From the NCBI GenBank assembly GCA_017459425.1, contig JAFUCZ010000028.1, positions 1 to 33,232 on the forward strand: a DNA stretch of 33,232 nucleotides, written 5' to 3'. This document shows positions 1 to 7,222 of this stretch, one piece after another (position 1 is the first letter of the stretch; the number at the start of each line of letters is the position of its first letter). A model generated the notes under the pieces. The model worked only from the letters and a program-made list of their open reading frames with translations, was not told the origin of the DNA and did no database searches. The position numbers and the translations under genes were made by a program. Origin of the DNA: Bacilli bacterium. GTDB taxonomy: Bacteria; Bacillota_I; Bacilli_A; RF39; UBA660.

Positions 1-118
1 TTATTTTTGCATCCTCGATTACATTACCTATTATTACTACTGTTATTACTGCTAATACTGCTAGTATTACTATTACTGCTAGTAATTCTATTAATGTGAA
101 CCCTTTTTTCTTTTTCAT
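1..118 (-). CDS. Prepilin-like (type IV pilin/pseudopilin) protein, N-terminal part only
   Basis: The gene starts at the ATG at 118-116 behind a good ribosome binding site (AGGAGAG, 8-9 bases upstream) and is still open at the left edge, so only about 39 residues are visible. They begin MKKKKGFTLIELLAVIVILA. This is the class III signal of type IV pilins: a short basic leader, cleavage between G and F, Glu at mature position 5, then a hydrophobic helix. By family, the product would be cut and N-methylated by a prepilin peptidase and would enter a pilus-like fibre or a competence/secretion pseudopilus. No assembly ATPase or peptidase gene is in the window. It lies downstream of the NAGPA gene, separated from it by a terminator. 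The N-terminus is certain; whether it is a major or minor pilin cannot be told. Confidence 0.85.
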   Translation of the reverse strand, partial: MKKKKGFTLIELLAVIVILAVLAVITVVIIGNVIEDAKI

Positions 119-169
119 AACATCTCTCCTACTATATAATAGTATATAACATTTTCAAAAAAAATAAAA

Positions 170-193
170 GAATAAATGAATTAACATTTATTC
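170..193 (-). terminator. Rho-independent terminator containing the stop codon of the 188-1312 gene
   Basis: The 9-bp perfect stem GAATAAATG/CATTTATTC (170-178 with 185-193, six-base loop) is followed on the minus strand by TTTTATTTTTTTT. The TAA stop at 190-188 lies inside the arm that is transcribed first. Confidence 0.8.
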
Positions 194-1312
194 AACTACT
201 ATCCAAGCATCTGGAATAGCACGTGTTAATGATTGACCTAATGCATTAACCGGTTTATTTATAAGTTCATTATTTATTACAAGTCCACTAGATGTACCAC
301 CATCTAAATTTGCGGCATTATATGCTCCATATCTTTGTAAAATTTCAGTCATATCAACCATGTCAGCACCTAATACTCCACTTTTGTAATCTCTACCATC
401 CATTACTAAGAATAAAACTATTCCATCTTGTCTTTGGGCTATAGCACTTCTTGGTGCTGAACCCCATCCACCATTACCACGGATAAATGATGGAGTTCCG
501 TTTACAATTAAGAATGGTCCAAATTCTATAGCATCTCTAATGCCTCTATTAAGTGCTTCATCTTTAGATATTTTACCAAGTATTAATTTGTTGTCTTTAT
601 CAAATCCAATAATTCCACCACCAACTGGTGCGGCTACATTATTTGATACAACTCTACCATCTTTGATTACTAATCCATGTGGTTGTCCACCGTTACTATT
701 ATACTCTGGATCTATAAATCCACTTGCGTTCATTGCAATAACAGCATTATTGTTTTTAGCTATTGTAGTTAGCATTTGACCACTTGAACCAAGGTTTTTA
801 GATACTCCAATTTTTACTTTAGATGGGTCGTAAATAGCGACTAAATAACCTCTTAAACTACCTTCGTTAATATTTATAAGTTTATATAGATTATTATCTT
901 TATCTTTAGTTAATAATTCTTTTTCATATTTATTTTTATATATTACATTGCTTGAATCATAATCTACAAACTTAATCAAATCTGTATTAGTACTTTCACC
1001 TGATTCAATTACTCTATTATTTGAAAGTATTTTATTAATTTCATCTTCTCCATAAAACCAAGTTGCTAAATATCTATGTGACATTGTAGTCATAGCAGTG
1101 GTAACTAACCAATTTCTAAATTTATCATAAGGGCCATATAAAAGTGTTAGAACAGTACTAGAACCAATTACGCCAAGTATTACAAAAATCCATAAAACTA
1201 TACATAATTTACTGCGTTTTTTCTTATTCTTTTTCTTAGATTTATTATCAAAATCAAAATCCCCTATTTTTTGATCTTCAATATCTACTATATCTAAATT
1301 ACTCTGCATCAT
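188..1312 (-). CDS. Membrane-anchored phosphodiester glycosidase family protein (NAGPA domain), copy 1
   Basis: About 374 residues. It has a Lys-rich cytoplasmic N-terminus, one membrane helix near residues 37-58, a linker, and a C-terminal NAGPA domain (roughly residue 150 to the end). Family hallmarks are visible: NASGF, PRSAIAQR, MDGRD and NLDGGTSS. Members remove sugars joined through phosphodiester bonds, and some are annotated as exopolysaccharide biosynthesis proteins. An extracytoplasmic role in cell-wall glycopolymer or glycolipid processing is inferred. The segment just after the helix, with TTAMTT and SH.YLA, is shared with the second copy at 16504. The frame opens with GTG at 1318, but the GAAGGTG ribosome site covers that codon, so the ATG at 1312 or 1309 is the likelier start. 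It overlaps the end of the upstream gene by about 14 bases and is probably translationally coupled to it. Confidence 0.85.
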   Translation of the reverse strand: MMQSNLDIVDIEDQKIGDFDFDNKSKKKNKKKRSKLCIVLWIFVILGVIGSSTVLTLLYGPYDKFRNWLVTTAMTTMSHRYLATWFYGEDEINKILSNNRVIESGESTNTDLIKFVDYDSSNVIYKNKYEKELLTKDKDNNLYKLININEGSLRGYLVAIYDPSKVKIGVSKNLGSSGQMLTTIAKNNNAVIAMNASGFIDPEYNSNGGQPHGLVIKDGRVVSNNVAAPVGGGIIGFDKDNKLILGKISKDEALNRGIRDAIEFGPFLIVNGTPSFIRGNGGWGSAPRSAIAQRQDGIVLFLVMDGRDYKSGVLGADMVDMTEILQRYGAYNAANLDGGTSSGLVINNELINKPVNALGQSLTRAIPDAWIVVE

Positions 1313-1883
1313 CGTCACCTTCTAACTTACCAGTTTTAACACCATCTTTATTTGAATCGATATATTTATACTTTAAATCAACAACATTCAATTTATCTTT
1401 TGCATTTTTATTATATTCTTCAGCAAATTTATTAAATAGTTTAATATCAGTAATATAATAATTAATTGCTACTTCGTAATTACTATTAAATTTATTACAT
1501 TTTTCATTAGTAGAATTATCAGCATAAAAGTCCATACATTTTTTTTCTAATCCTTTAGATATATTGAAAATAGTATCAATTTTTTCTCCATAAGATTTTA
1601 TAAAATCATTCCAAAATGACACTCTACTACTCATAGACTCAATGAAAAAGTCATTATCTTTATTTGCGTAAAATTCGTCTCTTGATTTTGAAAATTCTTC
1701 AACTTCTTTTTCAAATTTTTCGTAATTTGTTTTTATATATTTTAAATCTGCTTTTGAATCTACTTCTCTATTTTTCATTACATGAATAAAAACTAAATCA
1801 AAAATTACAATAAAAACTAAAATGATAATTGGTATTATTATTTTCTTTTTACTTGATTTAACTTTATTATTTACTTTTTTCAC
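1299..1883 (-). CDS. Uncharacterised protein with one N-terminal membrane helix
   Basis: No family recognised. About 194 residues: a basic N-terminus, a strongly hydrophobic helix (around residues 16-36), then a hydrophilic, Lys/Glu/Asn-rich region predicted mainly helical, probably facing outside. Two cysteines lie in the segment KKCMDFYADN...NEKC and could form a disulfide. The frame opens with GTG at 1892, but the GGAG ribosome site (1897-1894) is only one base from it. The in-frame GTG at 1883 has a normal 10-base spacing and is preferred. Its 3' end overlaps the NAGPA gene, so the two are an operon and may act together at the cell surface. A promoter with a Spo0A-box-like heptamer lies just upstream. 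Confidence 0.75.
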   Translation of the reverse strand: MKKVNNKVKSSKKKIIIPIIILVFIVIFDLVFIHVMKNREVDSKADLKYIKTNYEKFEKEVEEFSKSRDEFYANKDNDFFIESMSSRVSFWNDFIKSYGEKIDTIFNISKGLEKKCMDFYADNSTNEKCNKFNSNYEVAINYYITDIKLFNKFAEEYNKNAKDKLNVVDLKYKYIDSNKDGVKTGKLEGDDDAE

Positions 1884-1913
1884 TTTTAACACACTCCAAA
1901 CGCCTACTTTATA

Positions 1914-1942
1914 ATGATAACAAATGTGTCGAATTTTGTAAA
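1914..1942 (-). promoter_or_regulatory. Promoter with a Spo0A-box-like heptamer in the spacer
   Basis: Minus-strand -35 TTTACA (1942-1937), 17-bp spacer, -10 TATCAT (1919-1914). A perfect TGTCGAA (plus strand 1927-1933), the 0A-box consensus, lies between the two boxes. In that position, bound Spo0A would be expected to repress. The promoter drives the one-TM protein and NAGPA genes. The site is seen; binding is inferred. Confidence 0.5.
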
Positions 1943-1959
1943 GTTAAAACCCAAAAAAA

Positions 1960-1979
1960 TCGCATATTAATTTATGCGA
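1960..1979 (-). terminator. Terminator overlapping the stop codon of the 1972-2313 gene
   Basis: The 7-bp stem TCGCATA/TATGCGA (1960-1966 with 1973-1979, six-base loop) is flanked by A7 on the left and T6 on the right, so it could work in both directions. The TAA stop (1974-1972) sits at the loop/stem junction. Confidence 0.75.
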
Positions 1980-2313
1980 CTTTTTTCATTATTTTTTCTT
2001 TATAACCATCTAATTTAATAAATTCTCTTTTGTAAACATTATATTGATTAATTATATCAATAGGAGTGTCATCTTTTATTTTAGTATAAGAATTAATATA
2101 TTCATATTTAATCAATGGACTTGTAGATAATCTTTTATTTCTTGAAATAAAAATTTCGTCATGTAAAACCCAAGGTGTATATTCATACCTTTGTACTTGT
2201 TTCAATGAATTATATTTTAATTCTAATTTTTGAAATCTATGTGCTGGTTTAAATATTTTTAAAGTACCTATTCCAACATTAATATCTACACAATTATTTC
2301 TAAAACTTTCCAT
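1972..2313 (-). CDS. Small uncharacterised protein
   Basis: 113 residues with no signal peptide or membrane helix and no recognised family. It looks like a soluble cytoplasmic protein, rich in Lys, Tyr and Ile, with a probable beta-rich first half (INVGIGTLKIFKP) and a basic end. The ATG at 2313 follows GGGGTG at about eight bases. It has its own promoter immediately after the efp terminator and its own terminator, so it is a single-gene transcription unit. That full set of signals supports it as a real gene. No function can be proposed. Confidence 0.7.
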   Translation of the reverse strand: MESFRNNCVDINVGIGTLKIFKPAHRFQKLELKYNSLKQVQRYEYTPWVLHDEIFISRNKRLSTSPLIKYEYINSYTKIKDDTPIDIINQYNVYKREFIKLDGYKEKIMKKVA

Positions 2314-2351
2314 AAAATCAACACCCCATTCATAATTTACGAATGATGAAT

Positions 2352-2381
2352 ATCATATCATATTTTAAACGATCATGTCAA
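2352..2381 (-). promoter_or_regulatory. SigA-type promoter of the 1972-2313 gene
   Basis: -35 TTGACA (2381-2376), 18-bp spacer, -10 TATGAT (2357-2352). The -35 box begins within a few bases of the T-tract of the efp terminator. The leader that follows holds an inverted repeat (ATTCAT...ATGAAT) of unknown meaning. Confidence 0.7.
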
Positions 2382-2385
2382 GTAA

Positions 2386-2408
2386 AAAAATGAGATTAAC
2401 TCATTTTT
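2386..2408 (-). terminator. Terminator of rpmG-efp, overlapping the efp stop
   Basis: Stem AAAAATGAG/CTCATTTTT (2386-2394 with 2400-2408), five-base loop, T-tract on the minus strand. Two bases of the efp TAA (2409-2407) are in the stem. Confidence 0.75.
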
Positions 2409-2964
2409 ACGCTCTTGACACATATTTGCCATCTTTAGTAGAAATTAAAATTGCTTCTCCTTCTTCAATGAATAAAGGAACTCTTACAGTATATCCTGTT
2501 TCTAATTCAGCATCTTTAGTAGCATTAGTTGTAGTATTACCTTTTACAGCAGGTTCTGTATGAGTAATTTTCATTTCAACTTTATCAGGTAATACAAGTC
2601 CTAAAACTTCTCCTTTATAAAAAATTATGTCTACAAGTAGGTTTTCAGTTAGATAATTTTTATCATCACCTACTTGATCAGAAGTAAGTTCAACTTGTTC
2701 ATAAGTTTCCATATTCATGAAATTGTATGTATCACCTGTTGAATATAAAAATTGCATATTTACTTTTGAAATATTTGCTTTTTCAATTTTAACACTTGTA
2801 TTAAATGATTTTTCTAAAGTACCACCACTACGTAGATTTTTAAGTTTTACTTTCATAAATGCCGCACCTTTACCAGGTTTAACATGTAAGAAATCTACAA
2901 CTTGATAAATATTACCTTCTACGATGATAGTCATTCCATTTTTAATGTCATTTACATTTATCAT
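2407..2964 (-). CDS. efp: Translation elongation factor P
   Basis: EF-P relieves ribosome stalling at polyproline by binding between the P and E sites. At 185 residues it has the normal family length. The N-terminal KOW-like domain carries HVKPGKGAAF, with the modifiable lysine at position 32, as in Bacillus EF-P. The two OB-type domains follow, including the TGDTYNFMN region. The start follows a full AGGAGGT site. That site lies directly after the rpmG stop, with an 11-base gap between the genes, so the two ribosome-related genes are co-transcribed. Confidence 0.97.
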   Translation of the reverse strand: MINVNDIKNGMTIIVEGNIYQVVDFLHVKPGKGAAFMKVKLKNLRSGGTLEKSFNTSVKIEKANISKVNMQFLYSTGDTYNFMNMETYEQVELTSDQVGDDKNYLTENLLVDIIFYKGEVLGLVLPDKVEMKITHTEPAVKGNTTTNATKDAELETGYTVRVPLFIEEGEAILISTKDGKYVSRA

Positions 2965-2975
2965 AAGTTACCTCC

Positions 2976-3146
2976 TTATTTTTTGTCTTCTTTATGCATA
3001 GTATGTTGATTACATTTAGGACAGTATTTCTTAATTTCTAAACGATCAGTTGTATTTTTTTTATTTTTTTCTGTACGATAATTTTTTTCTTTACAAACAG
3101 TACATGCTAAAGTTATATTTTCACGTGCTTCACCTTTTTTTGCCAT
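2976..3146 (-). CDS. rpmG: Ribosomal protein bL33
   Basis: This 56-residue protein reads [18 protein letters not shown] and onward. It is the bL33 of the large ribosomal subunit, near the tRNA exit site. Two cysteine pairs, CTVC and CPKC, make it the zinc-binding form rather than the Cys-free form that some bacteria express under zinc limitation. The ATG at 3146 has a strong AAAGGAGGG ribosome site. It is the first gene of the rpmG-efp operon, and its promoter lies partly inside the end of the PBP gene. Confidence 0.95.
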   Translation of the reverse strand: MAKKGEARENITLACTVCKEKNYRTEKNKKNTTDRLEIKKYCPKCNQHTMHKEDKK

Positions 3147-3178
3147 AGTACTTCCCTCCTTTAAAACGTTTCCTATAC

Positions 3179-3206
3179 ATTATAACAAATTATTGGTAAA
3201 ATTCAA
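3179..3206 (-). promoter_or_regulatory. Promoter of rpmG-efp
   Basis: -35 TTGAAT (3206-3201), 16-bp spacer, extended -10 TGTTATAAT (TATAAT at 3184-3179). The -35 box and most of the spacer lie inside the last codons of the PBP gene. Confidence 0.7.
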
Positions 3207-5319
3207 AGAATTTTTTTGAAACTTCCGCACTTATGTGCTTATTTACATAAGTTTGGTATTCACTATTATTACCATAATGGTATGTATCTGGAGAAATAAC
3301 TGTGAATGTATACCTTGGATCTTCATATGGAACAAATCCTCCAAAAGTATTAGTAATGGTTTCAGTATCAATTATTCCATCATTATCTGTATCTATAAAA
3401 CTTTGACTTGTACCTGTCTTACCAGCAGGATTATAATTTGAATCTATATATCCTGATCCAGTACCTCCATATTCCATTACTGCTTTAAAGCCTTGTTTTA
3501 CTCTATCCAAATAAATTGGATCTGTTTCAACATTATTTAAAACCTCGGGTTCAGTTTTATAAATAAGATCAGATAATGGTTCCTCACTTTTTGAATTATA
3601 TACTTCTTTTAGTAAAAATGGTTTCATTCTTTTACCACCATTAGCAATTGTTCCAATATACTGTGATAATTGTATTGGAGTATATGTATCATATTGACCA
3701 ATTGCAAAATCAAGTAAATGTCCAGATAAATGACTAGTACCTTTATAACCTAAACTCTCGAGTGGTAAATCTATTCCTGTTTTAACACCTAGTCCAAATT
3801 GAGAAAAAGTATTTCTATAAATATCAAATGCTGATTCATCTATTTTAAGTGGCATATTATACTGATAAATACCATGGCCAACATTTATAGCAGTTAAGAA
3901 TTGATAAACATTTGAGGAATATTTCAAAGCATCAATATCATTTAAATTTCCTAAATATTTCCAAGAACATTTTTCAGGAGTAGCTGCTATTTTAACACAT
4001 GCATCATTTCTAATTTCACCTATTTTTAAACTATCTGTGTTATAACCTACTATATGAGATGCGCCTTTAATAATTGAACCAACTGTTACAGGTGAAGTTG
4101 TTACACCTGGAGTATAATCATAAAATTTATATTCTTCTCCTTCTTTTATTATTTGTTTACCTGCCATTGCAAGTATTTCGCCTGTATTTGGATCTGCAAT
4201 TATTACAAAAGATCTATTGTAATACTCAGTATTAGGTTCACCCTTAGCTTCGAGTAGTTTTTCTTCTAAAATTCTTTCAATTTCTTTTTGTAATTCAATA
4301 TCAATAGAAAGTACTAAATCATTACCCCTATTCCCTTCTTCAATTAATTTGTATGAGCCATCTTTTTGAATTTCAAATTTGTCTTTAGTTCCTCTTAAAT
4401 AATCTTCATATTGATATTCTAAATAACTTGTTCCAACTCTATCATCTAAAGTATAACCTTTATTTAAATAGTAATCTTTTAATTCATATGGAATTCCACT
4501 TTCACTAGTTGAAACACTTCCTAAAATTGTTTTAAAAGTAGAACCATATAAATATTCTCTATCCCAATCAAGTTTTGTATTAAAGCCATCTAAAGTATGT
4601 ATATTTTCAGATATTATTGCATATTCGCTATCGCTAATTGAATCTCCTTTTTTTATCACTTTTTCAGAATAAGAATAACCTGTATTCATTAATTTATATA
4701 TGTATGCTGCTTCTTTATCTACATCATCAAATGATTCTAAATCACTTTCAGTAACTCTTTCTAATTTTAAATCATTTATTTGATCATTTGTTAATTTTCT
4801 TTCACTTAATTTTTTCCACTCTTTATCAGTTATCTTTGCTTTTGCTTTTTTTTCGTTATTTATAATCCAAAACTTTTTTAAATCTTTTTCTTTTAATTTA
4901 GAATAATCTACTTCTAGCATCTCTACCAATTTATATGCAAGTTCAATTTCTTTTTTTGTAGTAATGCCTGTTGGTTTTTTATAATATATAACCTTTATAG
5001 GTTTATTATCAACTATTAATCTATGATTTCTATCATATATACGTCCACGTGGTGCGGTAGGTCCTTCTATTATATTTCCATTTAAACTTTCTACCTTTTC
5101 AATATAATAAGTTTGTTTAAAAATTTGAATATAGAACAAAAATACAAATAGTACAGTAATTATTGCGACAATTATGATTATTAATATGTTATACCTTTTT
5201 TCAATCACTTCATCGATTTCTTTTGATTTTTTATATTTATAATAATAATTATTTTGAATTCTATGATATTTATTTATTTTTTTATTTGATATTGGTTTTT
5301 GGGTTTTTCGCTTCTTCAT
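3190..5319 (-). CDS. Class B penicillin-binding protein (PBP2-type transpeptidase)
   Basis: 709 residues. This is a D,D-transpeptidase cross-linking peptidoglycan, anchored by one membrane helix (about residues 47-68) with the catalytic part outside. The dimerisation domain begins with PRGRIYDRN. The transpeptidase domain shows all three active-site motifs: SIIK (SxxK), SSN (SxN) and KTGT. The TPEKCSWKYLGNLNDIDALK segment and QFGLGVKTGIDLP resemble the PbpA/PBP2a elongation subclass of Bacillus more than SpoVD or FtsI. There is no PASTA domain. No RodA or MreBCD gene is nearby. The ATG at 5319 follows AGGAGAAATCT. The first 38 bases overlap the end of the SOD gene, so translation is probably coupled. 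Confidence is high for class B PBP and moderate for the subclass. Confidence 0.93.
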   Translation of the reverse strand: MKKRKTQKPISNKKINKYHRIQNNYYYKYKKSKEIDEVIEKRYNILIIIIVAIITVLFVFLFYIQIFKQTYYIEKVESLNGNIIEGPTAPRGRIYDRNHRLIVDNKPIKVIYYKKPTGITTKKEIELAYKLVEMLEVDYSKLKEKDLKKFWIINNEKKAKAKITDKEWKKLSERKLTNDQINDLKLERVTESDLESFDDVDKEAAYIYKLMNTGYSYSEKVIKKGDSISDSEYAIISENIHTLDGFNTKLDWDREYLYGSTFKTILGSVSTSESGIPYELKDYYLNKGYTLDDRVGTSYLEYQYEDYLRGTKDKFEIQKDGSYKLIEEGNRGNDLVLSIDIELQKEIERILEEKLLEAKGEPNTEYYNRSFVIIADPNTGEILAMAGKQIIKEGEEYKFYDYTPGVTTSPVTVGSIIKGASHIVGYNTDSLKIGEIRNDACVKIAATPEKCSWKYLGNLNDIDALKYSSNVYQFLTAINVGHGIYQYNMPLKIDESAFDIYRNTFSQFGLGVKTGIDLPLESLGYKGTSHLSGHLLDFAIGQYDTYTPIQLSQYIGTIANGGKRMKPFLLKEVYNSKSEEPLSDLIYKTEPEVLNNVETDPIYLDRVKQGFKAVMEYGGTGSGYIDSNYNPAGKTGTSQSFIDTDNDGIIDTETITNTFGGFVPYEDPRYTFTVISPDTYHYGNNSEYQTYVNKHISAEVSKKFFEFYQ

Positions 5320-5911
5320 AGATTTCTCCTATATTATCAAAATCTAGGATTTCAAAAAGTGCATCAACATATTTATTTTTTTCGTTGTTGTATTTTAAAT
5401 AATATGCATGTTCCCATAAATCAAGTGCTAAAATGGGTTTATATCCATACATATATGGTGTTTCTTGATTACTCATATTCATAATTTCCAAGTCTCCTTC
5501 TTTATTTAATACTAGAAAAACAAACCCAGATCCAACTAAAGTATTTGCTTTATCTTTTAGTATTTTTATTAAATTACTGTAACTACCAAATTGGCTATCT
5601 ATTTTATTTTTTAAACTACCTGTTGGTATATTATTACCTTTATTACTAAATTGATTAAAATATAAATTGTGATTTAATACTCCTCCTGCATTAAATAAAA
5701 TTCTACTTCTTAAATTAAGTGGGAATATTTCTATATTTTGTACAATTTCTGGCAAAGTCATAGTTCCTTTATATCCAGCTTCTTTTAAATATTTATTAAG
5801 ATTATTTAAATAATTCATATAATGTTTATCATAATGAAGAATCATAGTTTCACGATCTATAAATGGTTCCAATGCATCATATTCATAATTAAGTGGTAAA
5901 GCTTCAAACAT
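5282..5911 (-). CDS. sodA: Superoxide dismutase, Mn type
   Basis: 209 residues, normal Fe/Mn SOD length. It converts superoxide to oxygen and peroxide in the cytoplasm. The metal ligands are H26 (HYDKH, with H30 and Y34 also conserved), H81 (LNHNLYF), D164 and H168 (ALDLWEHAYY). G77 and Q149 (SNQETP) are the residues that mark Mn rather than Fe enzymes. The usual GSGWAW segment reads GSGFVF and the NH...FW segment reads NH...YF, so some second-sphere aromatic residues differ from the standard. Metal use could therefore be relaxed. It forms an operon with the PBP gene through a 38-base overlap. The start follows GGGGTGA. Confidence 0.93.
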   Translation of the reverse strand: MFEALPLNYEYDALEPFIDRETMILHYDKHYMNYLNNLNKYLKEAGYKGTMTLPEIVQNIEIFPLNLRSRILFNAGGVLNHNLYFNQFSNKGNNIPTGSLKNKIDSQFGSYSNLIKILKDKANTLVGSGFVFLVLNKEGDLEIMNMSNQETPYMYGYKPILALDLWEHAYYLKYNNEKNKYVDALFEILDFDNIGEIYEEAKNPKTNIK

Positions 5912-5990
5912 ATTTTCACCCCTATTTATATTTTATTTCAAATAATATACATTATTCTATTAATAATTCATATATTATTTTGAGGTGAAC

Positions 5991-6254
5991 ATGTATAAAT
6001 CAATAATTAAAAATTATATTAAAAAATTAAATGTTGAGGATGTATTGAATTTTTCTTTAAAAAACAACATAAATTTAAGTGAGGTTGAAGCTAATATAAT
6101 ATTAAATTATATTAAACAAGACTATGAAACTATTATTTATGGTGATCCTAAAAATATATTTAATGAACTTAAAACTAAATTAGATAAAGAAAATTACATC
6201 AAAATCATAAACATATATTATGAATTTAAAGAAAAATATAAAAATTACTTATAA
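5991..6254 (+). CDS. Small DUF2624/YqfT-like protein
   Basis: 87 residues, soluble and largely helical. The helix-turn pattern (VEDVLNFSLKNNINLSEVEA, then a second helical half ending in GDPKNIFNEL) resembles the uncharacterised YqfT family (DUF2624), whose gene neighbours the nfo homologue yqfS in Bacillus subtilis. Here the partner is also nfo, but convergent, with a 10-base overlap of the two 3' ends. The frame could open at GTG 5985, but that codon is part of the GAGGTGA ribosome site, so the ATG at 5991 is the start. The family match is from memory of the pattern and is moderate. The function is unknown. Confidence 0.7.
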   Translation: MYKSIIKNYIKKLNVEDVLNFSLKNNINLSEVEANIILNYIKQDYETIIYGDPKNIFNELKTKLDKENYIKIINIYYEFKEKYKNYL

Positions 6255-7156
6255 TATTTTTTTATATCTTCTATTAAATTATGGTTAAATTTTTTATTTC
6301 TAATCATTTCTATTTCAAATTTATATGGTGGATAAATTCTTTTTTTAGTCTCACTATCAACAAAAGGTGTCTCAAGTATTTTTGGAATACCTTTTAATTT
6401 ATCATGATAGATTATTTTTATAAGATTATCAAATCCTATTGTTCCATATCCAATATTCTCATGTCTATCTTTGTGAGCACCTATTTCATTTTTGCTATCA
6501 TTTATATGAATACATTTTATTTTTGATAAACCTATTAACTTATCAAAATTATCTAATACTTCATCAAATTTGCCCATGTCATAACCAGCGTCATTTAAAT
6601 GACATGTATCTAGACATACTCCAATTTTATCTTTTAAATTAACATTATCTAATATAAATTTTATTTCTTCAAAATTTATTCCAAGTTCTGTACCTTTACC
6701 AGCCATAGTTTCTAAACATACAATTACATTTTGAGATTCGCTTAAAACATTATTTAATCCATCAACTATATTTTGTAAAGCCACATTTCTTTCTAATTTT
6801 ACAGCACTTCCTGGATGTAAAACCAAATAATTCATTTTTAATTTATCACATCTTTTAATTTCTTGTTTTAAAAAATTGCAAGCAAAATTAAAATTATCAA
6901 TACTCATATTATTAGCTAAATTAATTATATATGGGGCATGAACAACCACATTATTTGGATCAATGTTATTTTCTTTCATTAATTCAAATGCTTTATTTGT
7001 CAGGTTATCATCTATTTCAAATCGTGCGGTATTTTGAGGAGCACCAGTATAAAACATTAAGGTAGTACAATTATACCTCAATGCATCTTCTACACTACCT
7101 AAAAGTTGAGTATCTTTTCTATATGTTACATTAGCTCCGATTATTAAATCTTCCAT
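6245..7156 (-). CDS. nfo: Endonuclease IV (AP endonuclease)
   Basis: 303 residues. It cleaves the phosphodiester 5' of abasic sites in base-excision repair, using a three-zinc centre in a TIM barrel. The metal-binding motifs appear in order: HAPYIINLAN, LHPGS, LETMAGKG, LDTCHLNDAGYD, HINDSKN with AHKDRHENIG, and LETP. It is slightly longer than the E. coli enzyme, with a basic tail after the last motif. The start follows GGAGGTAAT. Its own promoter lies in the intergenic region and reaches into the terminator of the upstream YfhO gene. It converges on the YqfT-like gene. Confidence 0.95.
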   Translation of the reverse strand: MEDLIIGANVTYRKDTQLLGSVEDALRYNCTTLMFYTGAPQNTARFEIDDNLTNKAFELMKENNIDPNNVVVHAPYIINLANNMSIDNFNFACNFLKQEIKRCDKLKMNYLVLHPGSAVKLERNVALQNIVDGLNNVLSESQNVIVCLETMAGKGTELGINFEEIKFILDNVNLKDKIGVCLDTCHLNDAGYDMGKFDEVLDNFDKLIGLSKIKCIHINDSKNEIGAHKDRHENIGYGTIGFDNLIKIIYHDKLKGIPKILETPFVDSETKKRIYPPYKFEIEMIRNKKFNHNLIEDIKKYYK

Positions 7157-7177
7157 ATATTACCTCCAATATCAATT

Positions 7178-7205
7178 ATTATACACCAAAAAGAAAATGT
7201 GTAAA
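7178..7205 (-). promoter_or_regulatory. Promoter of nfo, nested in the upstream terminator
   Basis: -35 TTTACA (7205-7200), 16-bp spacer, -10 TATAAT (7183-7178). The -35 box coincides with the second stem arm and loop edge of the YfhO terminator. Confidence 0.6.
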
Positions 7206-7222
7206 ATATTATTACACATTTT
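7194..7222 (-). terminator. Terminator of the YfhO-GtrA gene, containing its stop codon
   Basis: The 11-bp stem AAAATGTGTAA/TTACACATTTT (7194-7204 with 7212-7222, seven-base loop) is flanked by A/T tracts. The TAA stop (7214-7212) closes the stem next to the loop. Confidence 0.85.

Noticed and set aside
60-118. Low-complexity TA-rich tract at the left edge as a microsatellite
   Set aside because: It encodes the repetitive Ile/Val/Leu/Ala membrane helix of a prepilin.
540-779. Open frame on the plus strand opposite the NAGPA gene
   Set aside because: It lies wholly within a well-supported gene on the other strand, has no ribosome site, and its composition is that of an antisense frame. The same applies to 7543-7890, 12883-13161, 16304-16651 and 24021-24287.
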